DNA of 64,000 nucleotides from Fimihabitans intestinipullorum (lineage in GTDB: Bacteria; Bacillota_I; Bacilli_A; RF39; UBA660), in NCBI GenBank assembly GCA_018714965.1, contig DVML01000025.1, forward strand, positions 1-64,000, read 5' to 3'. The notes beneath the pieces are model-generated. The model was not told the DNA's origin. It searched no databases and saw only the letters and a program-made list of their open reading frames with translations. A program made the position numbers and the translations under genes. Positions 52,307-60,809 of this stretch are shown in pieces; the stretch's first letter is position 1; each line of letters begins with the position of its first letter.

Positions 52307-53035
52307 ATGAAAAAGATAATACCATTTAAAAAGGAGATCGTATTTAAGACGAATTTAGCAGAAGTTACGAGTATTTCTCTAGAACATTCCCTGCATGTAG
52401 AGAATGATCAATTGATTACAGGATCTTTCGAAGTCAGTGGGGAATATAAAATATCGGATAATAGCGCAACGACAGATGTATTTTCATTTGAGTTGCCATT
52501 TGATATCGAAATGGATGATCGTTATGATTTATCTGGGTGCTCGGTAGATATTCATGATTTTTATTATGAGATTATCAATAATAGTATTTTGGCTGTCAAT
52601 ATAGAAGTAAGTGTTTCTAATTTCAAAGAAAAACCATTGATAGAAGAGGAGGAAGAAGAATTGCAAGAGGTAACACGTACGATTACACCGTTAGAGGCAG
52701 ATTTGGTAAGAGAAGAAACAGAACCTACATCAGAAGGATCAGAAAAGATAGAAGAACCAGAAGAAATTTTTAACAAGGGAAGGTGTGTCGAGGAAGAAAC
52801 TCCAGAGGATTTACCAAAGGAGAGAATTGGAACTTTATTTGATTCTTTTGATGAGACGAAAGAAACGTATGCGACATATAAAGTATATATCGTAAGAGAA
52901 GGCGATACGTTAGAATCTATTTTAGAAAAGTATAGTACGACAAAAGAAATTCTAGAACCGTACAACCAATTATCAGAACTACAACTCGGAATGAAGTTAA
53001 TCATTCCACAGACGGAGCATGCGACAAATATTTAA
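52307..53035 (+). CDS. spoVID: SpoVID-like spore morphogenetic protein with LysM domain, 242 aa
   Basis: Residues about 1-105 match the SpoVID N-terminal domain: EVTSISLEHSLHVEN, GSFEVSGEY, then the LPFDIEM and FYYEIINNSILAVNIEV strands. An acidic, Glu-rich linker follows (about 110-190), and a C-terminal LysM domain (YIVREGDTLESILEKYSTT...LQLGMKLIIPQ). In Bacillus SpoVID ties the spore coat to the basement layer and its LysM binds lipid II. At 242 aa it is much shorter than the 575-aa Bacillus protein because the middle is reduced. GGAGGGAG fixes the start at 52307. The next gene is a ysxE homologue, as in Bacillus. Confidence 0.85.
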   Translation: MKKIIPFKKEIVFKTNLAEVTSISLEHSLHVENDQLITGSFEVSGEYKISDNSATTDVFSFELPFDIEMDDRYDLSGCSVDIHDFYYEIINNSILAVNIEVSVSNFKEKPLIEEEEEELQEVTRTITPLEADLVREETEPTSEGSEKIEEPEEIFNKGRCVEEETPEDLPKERIGTLFDSFDETKETYATYKVYIVREGDTLESILEKYSTTKEILEPYNQLSELQLGMKLIIPQTEHATNI

Positions 53036-53912
53036 CGTACTTGAGCGTTATCAGATCAAACCTAAAAAGTATGTGATGAAAGGAAAAGCGACCTTGATCG
53101 AAACATCGGAAGGTCGCTTTGCAATCAAAGAGAAAAATCGTTCTGAAAATGGGAAAATTTTGCAGTATTTGAATTCTAGAAATTTCGATTATTATCCCAA
53201 GGTAAAGATCGAAGATGATAGTTATGAAATTAGAGAATACATCGAAGATATCAATATGCCAAGGGATCAAAAGATTGCTGATCTTATCGATCTCGTTAGT
53301 TTATTACATAATAAGACGACACATTACAAGGAAGTAGATGAAGATGACTATAAAATCATTTTCGAAGATATCAAAAATAACATTGCGTATTTAACAGAGT
53401 ATTATAACGATATCATTTCTATTATCGAGACGAAAGTTTTTATGAGTCCGAGTGAATATTTATTTGCACGCAATGTAAGTAAAATTTACTCTTGTCTTCA
53501 CTACTGTGATGTGGAACTAGATCGTTGGTATGATTTGATGAAAGAAAAAAGAAAACAACGTGTCGTTGTTTTGCATAACAATTTATCTTTAGATCATTTT
53601 TTAAGAAATCAAAGCTCGTATTTGATTAGTTGGGAGAAAGCCAAAATTGGAATTCCTATTTTTGATTTATACAAGCTTTATAAAAGACATGGTTTAGAAT
53701 TTGAATTTGGAGAGCTCTTAAAACAGTATGAGAGAAATTACCCATTACAAAAAGAAGAGAGAATGTTATTTTTTATTTTAATCTCTCTTCCAGATAAAAT
53801 AGAATTTACAGCGTCAGAGTATAAAATGTGCCATATCGTGAGTGATTTTATCGATTCGTTATATAAGACAGAACAATTGATTTCACCATATTATGTGGAA
53901 CAAGGAAAATAA
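53019..53912 (+). CDS. ysxE: YsxE/CotS-like spore coat-associated kinase-fold protein, 297 aa
   Basis: An aminoglycoside-phosphotransferase/CotS-type fold. It has the N-terminal GKATLIETSEGRFAIKEKNR lobe with a Lys pair and a VLHNNLSLDHFL loop in the place of the HGDLxxxN catalytic loop, where the base aspartate is Asn, so phosphotransfer is doubtful. The SWEKAKIGIPIFDLYKLY segment follows as the metal-loop equivalent. It overlaps spoVID by 17 bases, repeating the Bacillus spoVID-ysxE order, which supports both calls. Its role in Bacillus spores is poorly known. Confidence 0.85.
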   Translation: MRQIFNVLERYQIKPKKYVMKGKATLIETSEGRFAIKEKNRSENGKILQYLNSRNFDYYPKVKIEDDSYEIREYIEDINMPRDQKIADLIDLVSLLHNKTTHYKEVDEDDYKIIFEDIKNNIAYLTEYYNDIISIIETKVFMSPSEYLFARNVSKIYSCLHYCDVELDRWYDLMKEKRKQRVVVLHNNLSLDHFLRNQSSYLISWEKAKIGIPIFDLYKLYKRHGLEFEFGELLKQYERNYPLQKEERMLFFILISLPDKIEFTASEYKMCHIVSDFIDSLYKTEQLISPYYVEQGK

Positions 53913-54059
53913 GAAGAAGATGAAGAATAATAAAAATAAAAATAGATTAAAACGAGTAATTAGAATAAAGCATAATAGGAATTGATATACGAGTAATACA
54001 AAACACGCACCACAGCACAGACACCATTTTGTACGTCCACACCACCAATGATTTCTCAT
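53883..54059 (-). CDS. Cys-rich N-terminus plus membrane helices, small protein, 58 aa
   Basis: A gene not overlapped in frame by any larger one: AGGTGATATC then ATG, the same ribosome-site style used by many genes here. The product begins MRNHWWCGRTKWCLCCGACF, with five cysteines in the first 20 residues, and then an almost uninterrupted hydrophobic run, probably two membrane helices. It converges on and slightly overlaps the ysxE-like gene. The upstream sequence resembles a mother-cell sigma promoter. It could be a metal-binding or spore membrane peptide. Too short for many gene finders. Confidence 0.6.
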   Translation of the reverse strand: MRNHWWCGRTKWCLCCGACFVLLVYQFLLCFILITRFNLFLFLLFFIFFLFSLFHIIW

Positions 54060-54074
54060 GATATCACCTAATCA

Positions 54075-54101
54075 TAGAGTATGCATACTTTCAAGATTGG
54101 T
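54075..54101 (-). promoter_or_regulatory. Possible SigK/SigE-type sporulation promoter
   Basis: On the minus strand AC, 16 bases, CATACTCTA fits the SigK pattern AC-N17-CATAnnnTA with one base less, and GTCATAT upstream recalls SigE -35 elements with a spacing longer than normal. It sits ahead of the 58-aa gene. Confidence 0.3.
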
Positions 54102-54151
54102 ATATGACAAGGCCTAGAAAATGTTTTCAAACATTTTCTTTTTCTATGCAA

Positions 54152-54165
54152 CGAACGAATGTTTG
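54152..54165 (+). promoter_or_regulatory. LexA box at dinB
   Basis: CGAACGAATGTTTG fits 13 of 14 positions of the Bacillus LexA consensus CGAACRNRYGTTYC. It lies just before the TATAAT box at 54169-54174, so bound LexA would block transcription. Confidence 0.75.
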
Positions 54166-54189
54166 TGGTATAATATGATTGGTGGTAAT

Positions 54190-55404
54190 ATGGAACGAAT
54201 TATCTTTCATATCGATGTCAATAATGCGTTTTTATCGTGGAGTGCAATCGATCTACTCAATCATGGTTCTAAATTAGATATTCGTGATTCTTATGCCGTG
54301 ATTGGGGGAGATGAAAAATCTCGTCATGGGATCGTTCTTGCAAAGTCGATGCCTGCGAAAAAGCGTGGTGTAAAAACAGGAGAGTCTTTATATCAAGCGA
54401 GGAAGAAAGTTCCTGCACTTAAGATGTATCCTCCAAATTATCTTTGGTATCAGAAAATGTCCAAGTCATTATTTGAACTGTTGAGTAAGTATACAGATGA
54501 TATCGAAGTTGCTAGTATCGATGAATGTTATCTAGATTATGGAAAAGTAAAAAAGTTATATGGTGATGAAATCGAATTTGCCTATCGGTTGAAAGAGGAA
54601 GTTTATAATACACTTGGGTTTACTGTCAATATTGGCATTGCCAATAATAAATTGTGTGCGAAAATGGCAAGTGATTTTTCAAAGCCGAATAAAGTACATA
54701 CGCTTTATCAATACGAAGTAGAAAAGAAGATGTATCCACTTCCGATAGGAGATTTGTTTGGAGTTGGAAGACGTACGTGTGAGAAGTTATTAAAGTTAGG
54801 AATTCATACCATTGGCGATTTAGCACACGCGGATCCAAAACGATTGAATCCATATCTAAAGAATCAAAGTATCGATTTTATAAGAAGAGCACAAGGATAT
54901 GACGATTCACCGGTTGTAAAAAATGAGGGAGATCCGAAAGGGATTAGTAACTCTATTACACTTCCTAGAGATTTGAATGATTTAGAAGAGATGAATTTTA
55001 TCATTCATGGGATTGTCGAAAATGTGACGAGAAGTCTTAGAAAACAAAAAAAGTATGCATCCGTCGTTGCTGTTATGATCAAAGACAAATTTTTTAAGTC
55101 ATATTCCCATCAACGTAAACTCAAAAATGCAACGGACTTGAGTGAGGAAATTTATCAAGTTGCAAAAGAGTTATTAAAAGAATGTTGGAACCATGAACCA
55201 GTGCGATTATTAGGGGTGCGATTAGATCAATTAACAGAAGAAAATCATCATCAAGTATCTCTTTTTGAAAGTGTCAACAATCGAGAACGCGATACGAAAT
55301 TAGAGCATTTGATCGATGCGATACAGGATAAATATGGAGATCGAGCAATTAAGAAGGCAACTTTAATCGATCATCCAGTAAAGAAAAAATATTTAAATCA
55401 TTAG
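54190..55404 (+). CDS. dinB: DNA polymerase IV (Y family)
   Basis: A translesion polymerase of 404 aa. The palm has HIDVNNAFLSW and ASIDECYLDY (Asp and Glu metal ligands), a helix-hairpin-helix GVGRRTCEKLLKLGIHTIGDL, and a little-finger domain. Near the C-terminus QVSLF (about residue 355) is a beta-clamp binding motif. The steric-gate position in VNNAFLSW is typical of DinB. I start at 54190 after GGTGGT; a longer reading would overlap the LexA box and TATAAT. hemW follows 16 bases later and probably shares transcription. Confidence 0.95.
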   Translation: MERIIFHIDVNNAFLSWSAIDLLNHGSKLDIRDSYAVIGGDEKSRHGIVLAKSMPAKKRGVKTGESLYQARKKVPALKMYPPNYLWYQKMSKSLFELLSKYTDDIEVASIDECYLDYGKVKKLYGDEIEFAYRLKEEVYNTLGFTVNIGIANNKLCAKMASDFSKPNKVHTLYQYEVEKKMYPLPIGDLFGVGRRTCEKLLKLGIHTIGDLAHADPKRLNPYLKNQSIDFIRRAQGYDDSPVVKNEGDPKGISNSITLPRDLNDLEEMNFIIHGIVENVTRSLRKQKKYASVVAVMIKDKFFKSYSHQRKLKNATDLSEEIYQVAKELLKECWNHEPVRLLGVRLDQLTEENHHQVSLFESVNNRERDTKLEHLIDAIQDKYGDRAIKKATLIDHPVKKKYLNH

Positions 55405-55420
55405 TTAGTTAGGTGGTAAC

Positions 55421-56527
55421 ATGCCAAAAGCAATCTATATTCATATTCCATTTTGTAAACATATTTGTTCCTATTGTGATTTTTGCAAGTTTTTTTATCG
55501 TAGTGATTGGGTAGAAGAGTATCTCATCGCATTAGAAAAAGAACTCGAGAGTTATCACATCAAGGATAAAGTTAGGACAATCTACATTGGTGGAGGGACA
55601 CCAAGCGTTTTATCTGTACAACAATTAAAGAAATTGTTTGAAATGATCGCTACGATTCCAAGAGAAGACGATTATGAGTATACGATCGAATGTAATGTCG
55701 AAACGATGAGTATGGAAAAGTTGGAACTTATGAAACAATGTGGAATTAATCGCATTAGTTATGGAGTGGAGACGACACATGAAAGGCATTTAAAAAACTT
55801 GGAACGATCGCATACGTTTGACATGGTGAAAGAATGGATCGATAAGACCAAAGAGATTGGAATTCAAAATATTAGTGTCGATCTCATATATGCACTTCCA
55901 ACGGAAACACTAGAAGAAGTGAAAGAAGACGTCGATCGTATTTTATCTTTAGATGTTCCTCATGTATCGATGTATTCATTGATCATTGAAGAACATACAA
56001 AATTTAGTGCTAAGAATGTACAAGCGATCTCTGAAGATCTAGATTATGAGATGTATCAGTATATTTGTAATACATTAAAACAACATGGATATGAAAACTA
56101 TGAGGTCAGTAATTTTGCTCGTCCTCATTTCTCCTCAAGGCACAATCTCGTCTATTGGAATAACGAAGAATATTATGGCATAGGGCTAGGTGCGAGTGGA
56201 TATATTGGAAATGTGCGATATACGAATACGCGAAGTTTGAATCAATATTTTAATGGAGTATATCGAAAAGAAGAGGAAGTACTTTCTTTACAAGAGACGA
56301 TGGAAAATGAAATGATGCTTGGACTTCGTAAGATGGAAGGCGTATCACAACATCGCTTTTTTGAAAAGTATCAAAGAAAGATGGAAGATGTTTTTCCTAT
56401 TGAGACGTTGTTAAAACAAAGAAAGTTAGAGAAGAAAGAAGATTATATTTCGATTCCAAAAGATAAGATATATGTATCAAATGAAATTTTGTTGGAATTG
56501 TTTGACGATACTATTAAAGATGAGTGA
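55421..56527 (+). CDS. hemW: Radical SAM heme chaperone HemW-like protein
   Basis: A HemN-like family member of 368 aa. The radical SAM motif is IPFCKHICSYCDF (Cys12, Cys16, Cys19 and a further Cys in CKF), followed by YIGGGTPSVL and ISVDLIYALP. The HNLVYW segment and the winged C-terminal domain fit HemW, which hands heme to proteins rather than oxidising coproporphyrinogen. It starts after GGTGG, 16 bases from dinB. Widespread even in bacteria without heme synthesis, so it does not prove heme use. Confidence 0.9.
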   Translation: MPKAIYIHIPFCKHICSYCDFCKFFYRSDWVEEYLIALEKELESYHIKDKVRTIYIGGGTPSVLSVQQLKKLFEMIATIPREDDYEYTIECNVETMSMEKLELMKQCGINRISYGVETTHERHLKNLERSHTFDMVKEWIDKTKEIGIQNISVDLIYALPTETLEEVKEDVDRILSLDVPHVSMYSLIIEEHTKFSAKNVQAISEDLDYEMYQYICNTLKQHGYENYEVSNFARPHFSSRHNLVYWNNEEYYGIGLGASGYIGNVRYTNTRSLNQYFNGVYRKEEEVLSLQETMENEMMLGLRKMEGVSQHRFFEKYQRKMEDVFPIETLLKQRKLEKKEDYISIPKDKIYVSNEILLELFDDTIKDE

Positions 56528-56563
56528 AATATGATACACTAAACTTTAGGAAGGTAGTTATAT

Positions 56564-57148
56564 ATGAATGAAGATAAGATAAAAATATTTCAAAGAGAAA
56601 TCGGGTATATTAAAAGCGATCGATATCGCGAGAATATTAAAAAATTAATTTCTTGGTTACCTGATTATTTTTTCGAAGTTCCAGCAAGTTCTACGGGAAA
56701 ATATCATCCTAAATATGCCTTAGGGGAAGGTGGACTTGTTCGTCATACAAAGGCGGCAGTCAGAATTGCCTATGAGCTTTTGAACGACGAAAGCATTGGA
56801 TATCAATTTAAGGAGGAAGAAAAAGATGTCATTTTGATGGCCCTTCTTCTACACGATGGACTAAAGCATGGAGAACCGAAAGAGAGATATGTTCGATTTG
56901 ACCATCCATTACTTATTTGTCATATGATCGAAAGTCATGCAGAAGATTTAACACTTACGGAAAATGAGATCAAGGCGATTGTGAATATGATTTCTAGTCA
57001 TATGGGACCTTGGAATAAAGATTACGACGGAAACGAAGTTTTACCTGAGCCTTCGAATCGTTATCAAAGATTTGTACACATGTGTGATTTCTTAGCAAGT
57101 CGAAAATTTTTAGAAGTTCCATTTCAAGAAAATGAAATTGTCGATTGA
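56564..57148 (+). CDS. HD-domain hydrolase, 194 aa
   Basis: An HD-fold protein with His in GGLVRHTKAAVRIAYEL, the LLHDGLKHG doublet, a further His in FDHPLLICHMI, and Asp in VHMCDFLASR. Similar proteins in Firmicutes are annotated only as HD-domain phosphohydrolases. AGGAAGG precedes the ATG. It sits between hemW and the LexA-box thyX promoter, and its stop lies within the latter promoter region. Confidence 0.85.
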   Translation: MNEDKIKIFQREIGYIKSDRYRENIKKLISWLPDYFFEVPASSTGKYHPKYALGEGGLVRHTKAAVRIAYELLNDESIGYQFKEEEKDVILMALLLHDGLKHGEPKERYVRFDHPLLICHMIESHAEDLTLTENEIKAIVNMISSHMGPWNKDYDGNEVLPEPSNRYQRFVHMCDFLASRKFLEVPFQENEIVD

Positions 57149-57173
57149 CACGAACACTTGTTCTATGTATAAT
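57145..57173 (+). promoter_or_regulatory. thyX promoter with LexA box in the spacer
   Basis: Perfect TTGACA-N17-TATAAT. The spacer starts with CGAACACTTGTTCT (57151-57164), whose core GAAC-N4-GTTC is a perfect palindrome of the LexA type. Confidence 0.7.
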
Positions 57174-57195
57174 GAGATTGAAGGTAGGTGTAACG

Positions 57196-58032
57196 ATGGA
57201 AAAAAGAAAATTAGAAGGAACCACTCCTAGAGTTGTATTAATGGGGTATACCCAAACAGTAAATCATCAAGGACCAGATGCGATTGTCGCTGCTGCAGGA
57301 AAGTTATGTTATTCAAAAGTAGGAAGCGATACGATTTTGGATTCTTTATCAGAGACAGATATTACGAAGTTTGTAAGTAATTTAGCTCGGATGGGACATG
57401 AAAGTCCGTTTGAGCACGCATCGTTTAATTTTTATATCGAAGGAATTAGTAGAGCATGTTCTCACCAAATCGTAAGACATAGAATTGCTAGTTATTCTCA
57501 GCAGAGTCAACGCTATGTCGATTTAAATGAGACGTTTCGCGTCATTATTCCTCCGGCAATTCAAGAGAATGAGAAAGCAACAGAACTTTATCTTGATTCA
57601 ATAGAAAAGGACTATAATGCCTATATCGATATTACGGAGGCTTTGCTGGAAGATTATGTAAAGAAAGCTTTGGCAGAAGGAAAAACACTTACATCGAGAG
57701 AAAAGAATCAATTGAAAAAGAAAGCTTTAGAAGATGCACGTTTCGCACTTCCGAATGCATGTGAAACTAAGATTATGATGACGATGAATGCGCGAAGTTT
57801 ATTTAACTTTTTTAAAGAACGTTTATGTACACGTGCACAGTGGGAAATTCGTGAGGTGGCAAATCAAATGTTGGATCAAGTGTTAGAAGTTGCTCCTAAT
57901 ATTTTCATGAATGCAGGTGCTCCATGTGTGTTTGGAAAATGTCCGGAAGGTAAAATGAGTTGTGGACATCCACAAGAGATGAAAGAAAAACAAAAAACGA
58001 TTCATAAACAGATGGAGTTGTTGCAAAAATGA
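57196..58032 (+). CDS. thyX: FAD-dependent thymidylate synthase
   Basis: ThyX makes dTMP from dUMP using FAD and methylene-tetrahydrofolate. The signature RHRIASYSQQSQRY (ThyX motif RHRxxSxxxxSxR) is at about residue 94, preceded by ESPFEHASFNFYIEGISRAC. Further conserved parts are ALPNACETKIMMTMNARSLFNFF and the C-terminal APCVFGKCPEG. At 278 aa it is of normal size for Firmicutes. I start at 57196 after GTAGGTG; a longer reading overlaps the promoter. It overlaps tmk by four bases (ATGA), forming a dTMP-to-dTDP unit. Confidence 0.95.
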   Translation: MEKRKLEGTTPRVVLMGYTQTVNHQGPDAIVAAAGKLCYSKVGSDTILDSLSETDITKFVSNLARMGHESPFEHASFNFYIEGISRACSHQIVRHRIASYSQQSQRYVDLNETFRVIIPPAIQENEKATELYLDSIEKDYNAYIDITEALLEDYVKKALAEGKTLTSREKNQLKKKALEDARFALPNACETKIMMTMNARSLFNFFKERLCTRAQWEIREVANQMLDQVLEVAPNIFMNAGAPCVFGKCPEGKMSCGHPQEMKEKQKTIHKQMELLQK

Positions 58033-58709
58033 AGGGAAAGTTAATTGTAATTGAAGGAACTGATTGTTCTGGAAAAGAAACACAATCAAAGATGTTAATT
58101 GAAAAGTTGAAACAGGATGGATATCCGGTAGAAAAGTTCAGCTTTCCAATGTATGATACACCGACAGGAAAAATGATAGGAGGACCTTATCTTGGAAAAT
58201 CTTATATCTGTGATGGTTGGTTTAAAGAAGGAGCAGATAAAGTGGATCCGAAAGTAGCTGCTTTATATTATGCAGCAGATAGAAGATATAATATGGATAA
58301 GATTGTCTCTTTATTGAATACTGGTGTTCATGTGATATTAGATCGTTATACATATTCTAATATGGCACATCAAGGTGGAAAAATAAAGGATACTGATGAA
58401 AGATTAAACATGTATGCTTGGCTCGATGTATTAGAGTTTAAACTTCTAGAATTACCAAAGCCAGATATTGCTATTTTTCTTCATATGCCTTACGAGGCAG
58501 CAGAGGAATTACGTAAATGTCGTTTTGAAAAACCGGATCAACTTGAAATGAACCCAGAACATTTAAAACATGCGGAACAAGCATATCAAGAATTAGCGCA
58601 GACATATCATTGGAAGACTATCGAATGTGCAGAAGATGGTCATGCACGACCGATCGATGAAATCGGGGAAGAGATCTATCGATATATGAAAGAACAATTG
58701 TCACAATAG
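58029..58709 (+). CDS. tmk: Thymidylate kinase
   Basis: A P-loop kinase that phosphorylates dTMP to dTDP. The P-loop is EGTDCSGKETQ (about residues 8-18), DRYTYSN holds the DRY motif (about 104), and SFPMYDTPTGK is the substrate loop. At 226 aa it is at the upper end of the family. It overlaps thyX by ATGA, so synthesis and phosphorylation of dTMP are co-expressed and, given the promoter, probably damage-inducible. Confidence 0.93.
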   Translation: MKGKLIVIEGTDCSGKETQSKMLIEKLKQDGYPVEKFSFPMYDTPTGKMIGGPYLGKSYICDGWFKEGADKVDPKVAALYYAADRRYNMDKIVSLLNTGVHVILDRYTYSNMAHQGGKIKDTDERLNMYAWLDVLEFKLLELPKPDIAIFLHMPYEAAEELRKCRFEKPDQLEMNPEHLKHAEQAYQELAQTYHWKTIECAEDGHARPIDEIGEEIYRYMKEQLSQ

Positions 58710-58733
58710 AAAGGTATAAAACCTTTCTATTTT
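58705..58733 (+). terminator. Terminator of thyX-tmk
   Basis: 11-bp stem AATAGAAAGGT/ACCTTTCTATT with ATAAA loop, over the tmk stop. Confidence 0.8.
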
Positions 58734-58755
58734 CATATGATGAAGTGGTGATAGT

Positions 58756-59445
58756 ATGATAAAGTGGATCGCACATCGAGGAAATGGTGTGACGAAGTAT
58801 CCTGAAAATTCGAGTGAAGCACTGATACAAGCATTATCACATCCACTCATTGATGGAGTAGAATTGGATGTGCGTTTGACCAAGGATAACGAAGTTGTTA
58901 TTTTTCACGATGCAACTTTAGAAAGAACGACGAATGCGATTGGGTTTGTAAGGGATAAAACATGGAACCAATTGAAAGAGCTTACTTTGATTTCAGAAAA
59001 ATACCATACGAAAATTTCAAAATTATCTAGTTTTTTAAAACGAGTTCACACTTCTAAAATTATATTGATCGAATTGAAAGAAGAAACAGGGGATTATAAA
59101 ATTCTCGCTGATCAAGTATGTCGCATATTGGATCGTTATTCTAATTTAAATTTATATCTTGTGTCGTTTCGCGTCGATTTGATCAAATATATCGAAAAGA
59201 AATATCCAAAGTATCGTGTTAGTGTATTTGTGAATCATTTTATCAATTATAAATATGTACATAGTTCATTGTCGTTTCAAGCAATAACACCTGCACTTGT
59301 CGATGATGTCAAACATACAAAAGAGACATTCGTCTATGCGATTTATCATCTTAGTACGGTAAAATTAGTACAGAAAAAGATAGGAAATCATCCGGTCGGA
59401 ATGATTACAGATCAAGCATTAAAGTTTGCAAAAGCACTAAAATAG
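58756..59445 (+). CDS. Glycerophosphodiester phosphodiesterase, 229 aa
   Basis: GDPD family (UgpQ-like): WIAHRGNGVTKYPENS gives the catalytic His-Arg, GVELDVRLTKD the metal Glu and Asp, and VIFHDATLERTT the second His. No signal peptide, so it should act in the cytosol on deacylated phospholipids, releasing glycerol-3-phosphate. The start follows GGTGATAGT. Single-gene unit between two terminators. Confidence 0.9.
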   Translation: MIKWIAHRGNGVTKYPENSSEALIQALSHPLIDGVELDVRLTKDNEVVIFHDATLERTTNAIGFVRDKTWNQLKELTLISEKYHTKISKLSSFLKRVHTSKIILIELKEETGDYKILADQVCRILDRYSNLNLYLVSFRVDLIKYIEKKYPKYRVSVFVNHFINYKYVHSSLSFQAITPALVDDVKHTKETFVYAIYHLSTVKLVQKKIGNHPVGMITDQALKFAKALK

Positions 59446-59466
59446 AAATAATTCTATCCTTTTTTC
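59442..59466 (+). terminator. Terminator after GDPD gene
   Basis: 6-bp stem ATAGAA/TTCTAT with ATAA loop, then CC and a T-run. Confidence 0.6.
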
Positions 59467-59529
59467 GACAAATTCTTTTCAATTCTTCTAATTCGTGATA
59501 AAATAAAAGTAACATAGGAGAGTGAGAAA

Positions 59530-60699
59530 ATGAGCAAGAAAACTGAATTTTTAGAACATCTTGATATTCCATTTGATTCACTCCCAAATACGAAAGATTA
59601 TATCAATTTAACAGAATTGTTCGATAAACTATATGGATACAAATTTTCAATTAAGAGAAAAGATAAGCGAAAAAAAGAGATCGTATTAAAAGTGACGTTA
59701 GGTAAAGACACTTACGATGTGCCTGATATAGAAACTTATCAATCTTTGTTCCAAGAACAATTTTCTTTTGCACATATTGAAACGAAAGAGGCACTAGAAG
59801 ATCTATGTTGGCGATATGTTCATCTAAAGATGAAGTGGATGAATACAGATAACAAGAATTTAATTTTAGCGATGTTTCCAGGCATAGAAGAATTTTATTT
59901 TTTATTCCGTGCTTTGCAAAAAACACCATATAAAAAAGATCCGTTTGCAACGTTTGACCTTTCCGATATTTCATTTCATACGATCAATGAATATCTATTT
60001 CATTTGGTATCTGGTGCACAACAGGAAAAGATTGAACTAGAAGAAAAGAGAGTAGATGAGTTAAAACATCAACGCGATCTTTACGAGCAAGAGTTGAAAG
60101 AACAACAAATGCGTGAAAAGTTATTGCAAGCGGAACCAACTTATTTAGAAGCAAAGAAAGAGATCGACGAATTAAAAGAACAAGAAACTTATAATCAAGA
60201 TCGTATAGATAATTTGAGAGAAGAAGAAATCGAATATGTAACTTCGAAGGAGATCGCAGAACGATCTTTATACGATCTATTACAACGTAATTTCTTCATT
60301 CGCCTCTTTAAATATCGTGCTAGAAAAAGATGGGAAGAGATGATTGCACGCGCAACATTAGAAATCGCAAGAGTAAAAGAAGAGATCAAGACGTTACGAA
60401 TCGAAAATAAAGAATTACGGAAGCAATTAGATCAAAAGATTAGAGAGATTGAACGTGAAATCGAAGTATGCAAATATCATGAGTTTGAAGAGAATCTATC
60501 TTATTATAAAGCGATTGATCCAAAGGATGTGACGCCACAACTAGAAGAGATCAATCAGATGTTAGCATCTTCTAAGTTAAGTCAATTACTCAATGATTTA
60601 AAAGTATTGTACGAAAAAAATAAACAATATTTAAACTTAGAACCAGAGGTCAATGCAAAAGAAGTAGGATATCAATATCAGTTAAAAGAGAATGTATAA
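59530..60699 (+). CDS. Hypothetical coiled-coil protein, 389 aa
   Basis: No family recognised. The N-terminal 155 residues look globular and mixed (IPFDSLPNTKDYINLTELFDKLYG...), followed by a long charged coiled coil (about 160-320, rich in Glu, Lys, Gln and Arg) with a short basic break (IRLFKYRARKRWEEM near 255), and a helical tail. No membrane segment. GGAGAGTGAG precedes the ATG. It is followed by another unknown gene with its own promoter. Confidence 0.78.
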   Translation: MSKKTEFLEHLDIPFDSLPNTKDYINLTELFDKLYGYKFSIKRKDKRKKEIVLKVTLGKDTYDVPDIETYQSLFQEQFSFAHIETKEALEDLCWRYVHLKMKWMNTDNKNLILAMFPGIEEFYFLFRALQKTPYKKDPFATFDLSDISFHTINEYLFHLVSGAQQEKIELEEKRVDELKHQRDLYEQELKEQQMREKLLQAEPTYLEAKKEIDELKEQETYNQDRIDNLREEEIEYVTSKEIAERSLYDLLQRNFFIRLFKYRARKRWEEMIARATLEIARVKEEIKTLRIENKELRKQLDQKIREIEREIEVCKYHEFEENLSYYKAIDPKDVTPQLEEINQMLASSKLSQLLNDLKVLYEKNKQYLNLEPEVNAKEVGYQYQLKENV

Positions 60700-60726
60700 A
60701 AGGGAAGTCAATTTCCTTTTTTTGTG
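60697..60726 (+). terminator. Terminator after coiled-coil gene
   Basis: AAAAGGGAA/TTTCCTTTT stem with one G-U pair and T-run. Confidence 0.6.
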
Positions 60727-60729
60727 ACA

Positions 60730-60758
60730 TTGACAGAGGATATGTGTTGTGCTATGAT
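60730..60758 (+). promoter_or_regulatory. Promoter of 194-aa gene
   Basis: TTGACA, 17 bases, TATGAT. It shows that translation starts at 60810 rather than at an in-frame ATG at 60744 inside the promoter. Confidence 0.7.
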
Positions 60759-60809
60759 TCTTATGCAGTGTGTTGTAAGCTTTGTGTTTTATATGGAAAG
60801 GAAAGGTTT

